64,000 nucleotides of DNA. It comes from Cellulophaga sp. RHA19 (GTDB lineage Bacteria; Bacteroidota; Bacteroidia; Flavobacteriales; Flavobacteriaceae). Each line of letters opens with the position of its first letter. Within the stretch, counting starts at the first letter, position 1. Of this stretch, positions 24,913 through 32,569 are shown piece by piece. The DNA lies in assembly GCF_002813425.1 (NCBI RefSeq), contig NZ_PHUL01000001.1, positions 3,107,001-3,171,000 on the forward strand, in the 5' to 3' direction. The translations under genes and the position numbers were made by a program. The notes under the pieces are model-generated. The model had not been told where the DNA came from, searched no databases, and saw only the letters and a program-made list of their open reading frames with translations.

Positions 24913-27312
24913 TTAATTTGAAAAACATTCCATTCCTATAGGTGAACCATCTGGCATTTTAGGAGAAACTATTGTTTTAAAAAGTTCTGGATGTTTTTGA
25001 AAATGTTCAATTCTATTTACAACCTCTAAGGCATAAGGCTTATTTCTATCTAAAAATTTATCTTTTAACTCTTGTAATTTAAAATTAGCTATTGCATTTA
25101 CTTTTGGATGCACATTTTTACTTGCTGCTAAGTTTTTAATATAGTACAACACTCTAAAATTAATATTCTGTTGCACTTCATTTAAATAAGTATCTCTATA
25201 ATTATTTTTAAATGTGTTATTTATTAGTTGATCTAGCACCTCTTGCAATCCAATTTGTTTAGTATTTAAACTTTTTTGTTGTACTAATCTAGATGCTCTC
25301 TGCGGGTGCAACAAAAATGAAAGAGTCATATCTGCAGCAGTTTCTGCAGCTGACAAGGCATCAAAAGAAACTCCTGTTTTACCACTAAAAGATTCTCTTG
25401 TACTATTGTATCCTAAAGCTCTTGGCGGAAACAAAGACAACTTATTTTTTGGAATTGCTATTTGTTCTGCGTTTACTGTTCTTAGTAAACTGCTTAAAGC
25501 ATCTTCTTGTTCTTTTTTAGAAACTGTTTTTACAGTAAACTGCGAGTCGCCTTTTACAGTGTAATTATAATCTAAACCTCCTATTAATTTAGATGCCGCT
25601 TCTGTTTGGTATCTATGAAAAAAGTACAGTGGAGCAAAAACATCTTCTAAAACCGAATTTGGTTGTCCGTCTTTTATATTATCAATTGAAAAATTAGAAA
25701 TACCAATAGCTCTTATTTTTAAAACTTTATCTAATTCATCTGCCGCATTTGCTCCATTGTCCCAAAGATGGGCATAAGCGTGCGCACCACCACTTGCTCT
25801 TGCATCTCTGTCTGATATAAACCGGTAGCCTTCTTTGTGAGATTTTTCAATAATACTTTTTAATTCTTTTTCTTCGTTTACACCGTCTTTAAAATCCGAA
25901 TAAGAATAGGCTACTGCATACTTATCCCATTCTCCTATTCCTTCTGCATAAGCATTAGAAAAATCAATTGTAGAACCTTTTAATTTAAATTGAGGATGCG
26001 GATAATCCATTACAGAAGCTCTGTTATTACTACTTGCTGCAAAATTATGTGCAAAACCTAAAGTGTGCCCAATTTCGTGTGCAGATAATTGGCGTATACG
26101 TGCCAAAGCAAGTTTTAGCATTTCCTTGTAATTATCATCGTTTTTAGCAAAGGGTTTATTTGTAAGCGCTTGTGCAATTAAAAAATCCTGTCTAATTCGT
26201 AAACTACCTAAACTTACGTGTCCTTTTATAATTTCTCCTGTTCGTGGGTCTGTTACACTTGCGCCATAACTCCATCCTCTAGTAGACCTATGTACCCACT
26301 GTATAGCATTGTATCTAACATCCATTGGGTCTGCATCTGCTGGTAATATTTTTAACTGAAAAGCATTTTTATAACCAATAGCTTCAAAAGCCTGGTTCCA
26401 CCATTTACCACCATCTAATAATGCAGAACGTACAGGTTCTGGTGTACCATTATCCAAATAATAAATTATTGGTTCTATGGCTTCACTTATTGCTGCATTA
26501 GGATTTTTCTTTTCTAATCTATGTCTTGTAATAAACCTCTTTTTTATATCCTCTTGTACCGGAGTAGCATAATCAAAATAAGAAAACATAAAAGAACCAC
26601 TACGCGGATCATAAGCCCTTTTTTTATAGTTACCATCTGGAAGTTCTATAAAAGAATGATGTTGCGCTACAGTAACCAAACTAGATGTTGGTGTTACAGA
26701 ACCAATGTTTCTTCCTTTAGCTTGCCCCTTAAAAGTTAAAAATACATCAAACTCTATGTTTTTAGGAAACGCTTTAGTACGTTCTAAATTAAAAGCACTT
26801 TTACTAACATCTAAGCTATAAGATCCTTGTGACGTATTCTTTAACTTATTAATAACACCGTGAGTGTCTTGCATAAATAAACTGGTAATATCTATTACAA
26901 ATTTCCCATCTTTTTCTTCTTCTATTTTAAAACCTCCTAAAATAGATTTTGCAAAAGCTTGTTCTACAGACTGCTTTTCTAATACATTTTCTGTTAATGC
27001 CCTATATTGTAAGTTTGGTTGCACCAAAAGCAACTTACCACCTGCTCTTTTAAAATAAACTACACGAGTTTTGCCTAATTGCCCCCTATCTAAACCAATA
27101 TCGTTACTACCTACACCGCTACTTAATGAGTTTACATATAAAAACTCTTTTTCTAAATCTTTAACCTCTAAATAAACCTTATCTGTTTTATTATCATAAT
27201 AAAACGAAAAATAACCAGAGTATTTTTTAAGATCCTTTTTATTACTTGTAAATTGTGCATTTACAGAGAAACAATAAGTTATCAATAATAAAAATATAGA
27301 TATATGCCTCAT
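24913..27312 (-). CDS. zinc-dependent metalloprotease (DUF5117/DUF5118 type)
   Basis: A roughly 799-residue exported protease of the Bacteroidota family with DUF5118 and DUF5117 N-terminal domains and a gluzincin/metzincin-like active site, SAHEIGHTLGFAHN, whose third ligand His completes HEXXHxxGxxH. The signal peptide MRHISIFLLLITYCFSVNAQ fixes the start at 27312. The frame extends to a TTG at 27363, but that would bury the signal peptide. The target is unknown; probably periplasmic or outer-membrane-associated. Confidence 0.92.
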   Translation of the reverse strand: MRHISIFLLLITYCFSVNAQFTSNKKDLKKYSGYFSFYYDNKTDKVYLEVKDLEKEFLYVNSLSSGVGSNDIGLDRGQLGKTRVVYFKRAGGKLLLVQPNLQYRALTENVLEKQSVEQAFAKSILGGFKIEEEKDGKFVIDITSLFMQDTHGVINKLKNTSQGSYSLDVSKSAFNLERTKAFPKNIEFDVFLTFKGQAKGRNIGSVTPTSSLVTVAQHHSFIELPDGNYKKRAYDPRSGSFMFSYFDYATPVQEDIKKRFITRHRLEKKNPNAAISEAIEPIIYYLDNGTPEPVRSALLDGGKWWNQAFEAIGYKNAFQLKILPADADPMDVRYNAIQWVHRSTRGWSYGASVTDPRTGEIIKGHVSLGSLRIRQDFLIAQALTNKPFAKNDDNYKEMLKLALARIRQLSAHEIGHTLGFAHNFAASSNNRASVMDYPHPQFKLKGSTIDFSNAYAEGIGEWDKYAVAYSYSDFKDGVNEEKELKSIIEKSHKEGYRFISDRDARASGGAHAYAHLWDNGANAADELDKVLKIRAIGISNFSIDNIKDGQPNSVLEDVFAPLYFFHRYQTEAASKLIGGLDYNYTVKGDSQFTVKTVSKKEQEDALSSLLRTVNAEQIAIPKNKLSLFPPRALGYNSTRESFSGKTGVSFDALSAAETAADMTLSFLLHPQRASRLVQQKSLNTKQIGLQEVLDQLINNTFKNNYRDTYLNEVQQNINFRVLYYIKNLAASKNVHPKVNAIANFKLQELKDKFLDRNKPYALEVVNRIEHFQKHPELFKTIVSPKMPDGSPIGMECFSN

Positions 27313-27355
27313 AGGTTGGTTTTTTTTTAGATTTTCTAAATTTATATAAAATAGA

Positions 27356-27385
27356 TTGTACAACCATAGTTTAGTGCTATTTTTG
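27356..27385 (+). promoter_or_regulatory. promoter of prfB
   Basis: TTG (27356-27358), 19 bases, then TATTTTTG (27378-27385): matches both halves of the Bacteroidetes promoter consensus, 22 bases before the prfB ATG. Confidence 0.6.
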
Positions 27386-27406
27386 CTTTTAAAATTATTT
27401 TAATAA

Positions 27407-28505
27407 ATGATAACAACAGATCAATACAAAGATCTTTTAGATCGCCTTGGTGCGTTAAGGAGGTATCTTTGACATAGATGCCAAGCTTATAGAAATAGAA
27501 AACGAAGAAGAAAAAACCCTAGCTCCAGATTTTTGGAACAATGCGCAAGTGGCACAAGCGCAAATGAAAGTTTTACAGTCCAAAAAAAAATGGGTTAAAG
27601 ATTTTGATGATGCAAAAATTCTTATTGCAGATTTAGAGGTTCTACTAGAGTTTTTAAAAGAAGGCGATGTTACTGCTGAAGAAGTAGAAAACCATTACAA
27701 CAAAGCAAAAACTCATATTGAAGGCTTAGAGTTTAAAAATATGCTTTCTGATGAGGGAGATGAACTCACAGCTATTTTACAAATAACAGCAGGTGCTGGT
27801 GGTACAGAAAGTTGTGACTGGGCAGCTATGCTCATGCGTATGTACTTAATGTGGGCAGAAAAACAAGGCTATAAAGTAAAAGAATTAAACTACCAAGCAG
27901 GTGATGTTGCTGGTATAAAAACTGTTACATTAGAAATAGAAGGCGATTATGCTTTTGGCTGGTTAAAAGGTGAAAATGGCGTACACCGCTTGGTACGTAT
28001 TTCTCCGTTTGACAGTAATGCTAAAAGGCACACCTCTTTTGCTTCTGTTTATGTTTATCCCCTTGCAGATGATAGTATAGAAATAGAAATTAACCCTGCA
28101 GATATAGAAATTACAACAGCACGTTCTAGCGGTGCTGGTGGGCAAAATGTAAACAAAGTAGAAACAAAAGTACAGCTAACTCACAAACCTACAGGTATTC
28201 AAATTTCTTGTTCAGATTCTCGTTCTCAACACGATAATAGAGCTACAGCAATGAAAATGCTTAAATCTCAGTTATATGAAATTGAACTTCGTAAAAAACA
28301 AGAAGCTCGTAGCGAAATAGAAGCAAGTAAAATGAAAATTGAATGGGGATCTCAAATACGTAATTACGTAATGCACCCTTACAAACTTGTTAAAGATGTA
28401 CGTACAGCAGAAGAAACAGGTAATGTAGATGCAGTAATGGACGGACAAATAGACCAATTTTTAAAAGCCTATCTAATGATGATGGGACAAAAAGATGAAG
28501 ATTAA
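27407..28505 (+). CDS. prfB: peptide chain release factor 2, made by +1 programmed frameshift
   Basis: Release factor 2 reads UAA and UGA stops. The gene starts at the ATG at 27407 ([21 protein letters not shown]) and meets an in-frame TGA at 27470-27472 after 21 codons. Skipping one base at CTT-TGA-C continues in the frame that stops at 28505, giving about 365 residues, the normal size. The GGQ motif that triggers peptide release is in [17 protein letters not shown] finders that ignore the shift report only a fragment beginning at 27549. The arsC-like gene follows 17 bases on and may be co-transcribed. Confidence 0.97.
27457..27473 (+). promoter_or_regulatory. RF2 +1 frameshift site with internal Shine-Dalgarno
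   Basis: AGGAGG (27458-27463), three bases TAT, then CTT TGA C: the same order as the classical prfB autoregulatory site (SD, slippery CUU, UGA, C). Low RF2 lets the ribosome pause at UGA and slip +1 to GAC. Confidence 0.95.
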
Positions 28506-28522
28506 CAATTAGAGAATAAAAA

Positions 28523-28864
28523 ATGATACAAATTTACCATAATAATAGGTGCAGCAAGTCTAGAGCCGGTGTTGCTTTTTTAGAAGAATCTGGTAAACCT
28601 TTTAAAATTGTAAAGTATTTAGAAAATGTACCTACAAAACAAGAACTAAAAGATATTATTAAACTTTTAGCCATTGAGCCATTAGCTTTAGTGCGTAAAA
28701 ACGAGGCTATTTGGAAAGAGAACTACAAAGGTAAAGAACTGTCTAACGAAGACATTATTGATGCTATGATAGCCAATCCTAAATTAATAGAGAGACCAAT
28801 AATTATTAACGGAGACAAAGCTGTTATTGGCAGACCAACTGAAGCAATAAAAACTGTAATTTAG
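28523..28864 (+). CDS. ArsC/Spx-family reductase-like protein
   Basis: A 113-residue thioredoxin-fold protein of the ArsC family (glutaredoxin-linked arsenate reductase type). Catalytic Cys10 lies in HNNRCSKSR. The substrate-binding Arg-type positions appear in LVRKNEAIWK and LIERPIIINGDKAVIGRP. No ars operon genes are adjacent; it follows prfB. A housekeeping YffB/Spx-like role is therefore as likely as arsenate detoxification. Confidence 0.88.
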   Translation: MIQIYHNNRCSKSRAGVAFLEESGKPFKIVKYLENVPTKQELKDIIKLLAIEPLALVRKNEAIWKENYKGKELSNEDIIDAMIANPKLIERPIIINGDKAVIGRPTEAIKTVI

Positions 28865-28879
28865 TAACAGTTTAATTTT

Positions 28880-28895
28880 TGGCATTTTTATTGTT
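28880..28895 (+). promoter_or_regulatory. second sigma-54-like -24/-12 promoter
   Basis: TGGCATTTTTATTGTT shows GG-N10-GT with TTGG and TTGT halves, the same departure from TTGC as the site at 7124. It lies 76 bases before the ATG at 28972. Confidence 0.35.
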
Positions 28896-28971
28896 ATTCA
28901 TTTTAACAAACATTTAACCAAACCAGATTAAACCTTAGGGTAATTTTAAAATCTTACTAATTCAGAAAGTT

Positions 28972-29445
28972 ATGAAAATTAATAAAATATTTTTTTATGC
29001 AACAATAGTATTTGTATTGTCCTTTTCTACTGTAGAAGCACAGTATGGCTATGGCAACGGCTATAATAATGGTTATGGAAGTGGTAGAGTTAGAAACCAA
29101 ATGCCACAAACACAATCTAATGAAAAGCCAGACCCACTTACAGCAGAAGAAATTGTAGAATTACAAATGCCAAAAATTCTGGAGGTTATAGAACTTAATA
29201 GTTTTGAAGAAGCAGTACTTAGCACAACATTAACTAAATACATAAAAAAGTTTATGGAGCTGCAGATTTTAAAGCTAGAGGGCGATAAAATGAAAGAAAG
29301 CATAGAAAAATTAAAAAAAGAACAGACTGAAGAATTAAAAGCTGCACTGCCAAAAGAAAAATATGAGGCATATGTTGCTTTAGAAAAAGAAGGTTTTAAA
29401 AAAGCCAAAAAAAAGAAAAAGAAAAAAACTAAACGAAAAGAATGA
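28972..29445 (+). CDS. exported helical protein with poly-Lys tail
   Basis: A 157-residue protein of unknown function. The signal peptide ends near STVEAQ (residue 24), followed by a Gly/Tyr/Asn-rich stretch (YGYGNGYNNGYGSGR). A helical central part (about 55-140) begins LTAEEIVELQMPKILEVI and resembles the general layout of CpxP/Spy-type periplasmic proteins. The tail is almost pure lysine (AKKKKKKKTKRKE). The stop codon overlaps the start of the TonB-dependent receptor gene (ATGA), so the two are translationally coupled, which suggests a shared role at the outer membrane. Confidence 0.85.
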   Translation: MKINKIFFYATIVFVLSFSTVEAQYGYGNGYNNGYGSGRVRNQMPQTQSNEKPDPLTAEEIVELQMPKILEVIELNSFEEAVLSTTLTKYIKKFMELQILKLEGDKMKESIEKLKKEQTEELKAALPKEKYEAYVALEKEGFKKAKKKKKKKTKRKE

Positions 29446-31952
29446 AACAACTACTTTCCTTTGTACTATTATTTGCAACAGTAATTACGTACGCACAAGG
29501 TCCCAACGCACAATCTACAAATCCTAAAAAAATTAAGGTTACCGGTACCGTAGTCGATGATGAAACAGGAGATCCGTTAGAATATGCAACTTTAATATTG
29601 CAAAGTGTAAAAGACCCAGCAATAGTTACAGGCGGAATTACAAATCAACAAGGGAAATTTGATGTTACTGCTGATGCAGGTTTATACAACATTAAAATAG
29701 AGTTTTTATCTTATAAAACTTACACTTTAAACAATCAAAACTTAAGTAAATCTACAAACTTAGGTGTTATAAAATTAGGTTTAGATGTAGAGCAGTTAGA
29801 CGCTGTTGTCCTGGTTGCCGAAAAAACTACCGTAGAGCTTAGATTAGATAAAAAAGTTTATAACGTAGGTAAAGATTTAACTGTAAAAGGTGGTTCTGTT
29901 ACAGATGTTTTAAACAACGTACCATCTGTAGATGTAGATGTAGAAGGCGCTATTAGTTTACGTGGTAATGAAAGTGTTAAAATATTAATTAACGGTAAGC
30001 CATCTGCCCTATCTGGTTTAGACAATGCTGCATTAAAGTCGTTACCTGCAGATGCTATAGAAAAAGTGGAAGTTGTAACAAACCCATCTGCTAGATATGA
30101 TGCTGAAGGTACTGCTGGTATTTTAAATATAATTTTAAAACAAAGTAAAACTGCTGGTCTAAATGGCTCTGTTTCTGCTACTATTGGCGACCCAGAACAA
30201 TATGCTGGTTCTGCAAACATAAACCTTAGAAGAGACAAGTTTAACCTGTATACAAACTTAAGCTACAGAGACAGAACAGGTCCTGGTAATGCATTTTTTG
30301 AAAATGAATATTTTAATGAAGATGGTACTACTGCAAGTTTTGAAAACGAATACAGAGATTACGACCGAAGTAATAAAAACTACAACGCTAATATTGGTTT
30401 TGAGTATTTTATTGATGAAACAAGCAGCATTACAAATTCTGTATTATACAGAAAGTCTAATGGTTTAGACAAAGCAGATATAAACTTCTTTAATTTTGAT
30501 GGCAATATGAATCCTACCATTGAAAGACAAAGAAATACTTTAGAAGATGATGATGAAGAAACTGTACAATACTCTTTAAATTACGAGAAGAGGTTTAATG
30601 ATGATGGAAACAAGTTAACTATAGACTACCAGTACTCAAGATCAGACGAATTAGAAAATGCTAGCATTCAAGAAACAGTTAGTGGTAGCACAACTAATAG
30701 CCCACTAGAACGTACAATTACAGACAACAATCAAATAAAGCAATTAGTACAATTAGATTATGTGTTGCCGTTTGGTAAAGATTTTGGCTCTCAGTTTGAA
30801 GCTGGTTACAGAGGTAACTTTAACAATTACACTACTGATTATGACTTTGGTCAAGAAACAAATGGTGTATTTAACAGCAATCCAAACTTTAGTAACACAC
30901 TGTTTTTTAATGAGACAGTAAATGCTGCTTATGTACAATTAGGTACTAAAATTAATAAGTTTAGCCTTTTAGGAGGTTTACGTGTAGAAGATACAGACAT
31001 AGAAATAGAATTAGCTGAAACTAGTGATGTTAACACTAAAAAATACACAAACTGGTTTCCTTCTGTCTTTTTAGGATATGAATTATCTGAGATGGAGCAA
31101 TTTACTGTTAGTTACAGTAAAAGATTAAGAAGACCAGGTTCATGGTTTATTAACCCTTTTCCTTCTAGATCTAGTAACACAAACTTATTTTTTGGTAATC
31201 CAGATTTAGATCCAACATTTACAGATGCTTACGACTTAGGCTATTTAAAAAGATGGGATAAAGTTTTATTCAACATTTCTGGTTACTACAATCACTCTAC
31301 CGGTGTTTTTCAATTTATAACACAAGAAACGGGAGATTTTGTTAGTATTGAAGATCCTGCAAACCCAGGTAGTTCTGTAGATATTCCTGTACAAGCAAGA
31401 ACACCAATTAACTTAGCTACAGAAACTAGGTATGGTTTAGACATTACATCAACCTACACGCCAATGAGAAATTGGAGATTTAGCTTAAACCTTAACTTAT
31501 TTCAGCAAAATGTAGAAGGTGAGCATACGTATACAAATTTCCAAGACGAAATTATTACGCAGAACTTTGATGCTGAAAACTTTAGTTGGTTTACAAAATT
31601 TAGTGCAAAAATACCTTTACCTGCAGAAATAGATTTTCAAACTAACTTAACGTACAGAGGTCCTTCTAAAAATGCTCAAACAACAAGAAAAGGAATGTTT
31701 AATTCTGATTTAGCTTTAAGTAAAGATCTACTAAATGATAAGGCTACATTATCATTAAGTGTAAATGATATTTTTAATTCAAGAAAACGTAGATCAGAAA
31801 GTAGAACAGAAAACATTTTTTCTAACAGTGAATTTCAATGGAGACAAAGAAGTGTAGCACTAACTTTTACTTACAGATTTAACCAACAGAAAAATCAACG
31901 TAGTAAAGGAGAAATGAGAGATAGTGGCGGAGATATGGAAATGCAAGGGTAA
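29442..31952 (+). CDS. TonB-dependent receptor (regulatory domain, plug, barrel)
   Basis: An 836-residue outer-membrane receptor. The signal peptide ends near ITYAQ. A carboxypeptidase-regulatory-like domain (about 27-110, KVTGTVVDDETGDPLEYATL) comes first, then the plug (about 125-230, LNNVPSVDVDVEGAISLRGN), then a large beta-barrel of the OMP_b-brl_3 type. It is driven by TonB-ExbBD; the substrate is unknown. There is no SusD partner. Its tandem paralogue begins about 600 bases downstream. It is coupled to the 157-residue protein by a 4-base overlap and is followed by a strong terminator. Confidence 0.93.
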   Translation: MKQLLSFVLLFATVITYAQGPNAQSTNPKKIKVTGTVVDDETGDPLEYATLILQSVKDPAIVTGGITNQQGKFDVTADAGLYNIKIEFLSYKTYTLNNQNLSKSTNLGVIKLGLDVEQLDAVVLVAEKTTVELRLDKKVYNVGKDLTVKGGSVTDVLNNVPSVDVDVEGAISLRGNESVKILINGKPSALSGLDNAALKSLPADAIEKVEVVTNPSARYDAEGTAGILNIILKQSKTAGLNGSVSATIGDPEQYAGSANINLRRDKFNLYTNLSYRDRTGPGNAFFENEYFNEDGTTASFENEYRDYDRSNKNYNANIGFEYFIDETSSITNSVLYRKSNGLDKADINFFNFDGNMNPTIERQRNTLEDDDEETVQYSLNYEKRFNDDGNKLTIDYQYSRSDELENASIQETVSGSTTNSPLERTITDNNQIKQLVQLDYVLPFGKDFGSQFEAGYRGNFNNYTTDYDFGQETNGVFNSNPNFSNTLFFNETVNAAYVQLGTKINKFSLLGGLRVEDTDIEIELAETSDVNTKKYTNWFPSVFLGYELSEMEQFTVSYSKRLRRPGSWFINPFPSRSSNTNLFFGNPDLDPTFTDAYDLGYLKRWDKVLFNISGYYNHSTGVFQFITQETGDFVSIEDPANPGSSVDIPVQARTPINLATETRYGLDITSTYTPMRNWRFSLNLNLFQQNVEGEHTYTNFQDEIITQNFDAENFSWFTKFSAKIPLPAEIDFQTNLTYRGPSKNAQTTRKGMFNSDLALSKDLLNDKATLSLSVNDIFNSRKRRSESRTENIFSNSEFQWRQRSVALTFTYRFNQQKNQRSKGEMRDSGGDMEMQG

Positions 31953-31972
31953 CACACCAACTATATAAATAT

Positions 31973-32008
31973 AAAAAAGAGGCTGTTTATTTTAAACAGC
32001 CTCTTTTT
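31973..32008 (+). terminator. terminator after the first receptor gene
   Basis: AAAAAAGAGGCTGTTTA and complementary TAAACAGCCTCTTTTTT form a long perfect hairpin with T tract, 20 bases after the stop. It separates the two receptor transcripts. Confidence 0.9.
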
Positions 32009-32091
32009 TATTATGTTAATAGATTAATTTATTGGATATAAACTAAAATACAAACGTACATTTCTATTTTTAATATTTAAAAATAGGACAC

Positions 32092-32123
32092 AAAAAAAGA
32101 GACTTTTTATAAGTCTCTTTTTT
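32092..32123 (-). terminator. terminator of the 57-residue membrane protein gene
   Basis: Minus strand: AGAGACTT-(5)-AAGTCTCT hairpin followed by seven T's, immediately past the stop at 32129. Confidence 0.8.
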
Positions 32124-32128
32124 GTTTT

Positions 32129-32302
32129 TTATTCTAAACGCTTTGCTTTTTTAGCTTCTCGTTTTTCTTTCAGAAATTCTATAAGTGATCCGCCCAACCA
32201 ATAAGGTATAACAAATGTTAATAAAAATATCATTAGCCAAAATCCTATTGTTAGGATAGTTAAAAAAGCTAAAAAACCTAAATACTGGTCAAATTCAAAC
32301 AT
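32129..32302 (-). CDS. 57-residue membrane protein
   Basis: Small ORF from the ATG at 32302: MFEFDQYLGFLAFLTILTIG, one or two hydrophobic helices (about residues 8-36, with FWLMIFLLTFVIPYWL), and a charged C-terminus (KEKREAKKAKRLE). The start, membrane topology with positive-inside tail, and terminator directly downstream support a real gene. Function unknown. It lies antisense to the space between the two receptor genes and divergent from the second. Confidence 0.7.
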   Translation of the reverse strand: MFEFDQYLGFLAFLTILTIGFWLMIFLLTFVIPYWLGGSLIEFLKEKREAKKAKRLE

Positions 32303-32394
32303 AAGTAATTTATTTTAACGGTTACAAAGATACTTGTTAAGATGAATAGAACAAATCTAAATCAAAAAAAAATAGAATTATTTTAATATTTTTA

Positions 32395-32402
32395 TATATT
32401 TG
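32395..32402 (+). promoter_or_regulatory. -7 box of the second receptor gene
   Basis: TATATTTG matches TAnnTTTG and would give a leader of about 160 bases before the ATG at 32570. Confidence 0.45.
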
Positions 32403-32420
32403 TAGTATAAGACGTACTAA

Positions 32421-32563
32421 TTTTACCTTAAAAGACTTATAAAAAATAAGGTAAAACAAAACGTTTTAAACTAACAAACTCAACCCAATAACCTACTTTA
32501 AACTCATGCGTAAGAATATACATAATTGCCTAGTCTTTTTATATATCAATTATTAAAGACTAG
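32421..32563 (+). promoter_or_regulatory. structured 5' leader of the second receptor gene
   Basis: Two perfect inverted repeats. The first is TTTTACCTTA (32421-32430) with TAAGGTAAAA (32447-32456). The second is CTAGTCTTT (32530-32538) with AAAGACTAG (32555-32563), ending 6 bases before the ATG. The loop of the first hairpin contains AAAGACT (32431-32437), which can also pair with AGTCTTT (32532-32538). Neither hairpin is followed by a T tract, so they are not simple terminators. The layout suits control of translation initiation or an RNA switch, but no known riboswitch class is recognised. Confidence 0.5.
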
Positions 32564-32569
32564 CCACTA

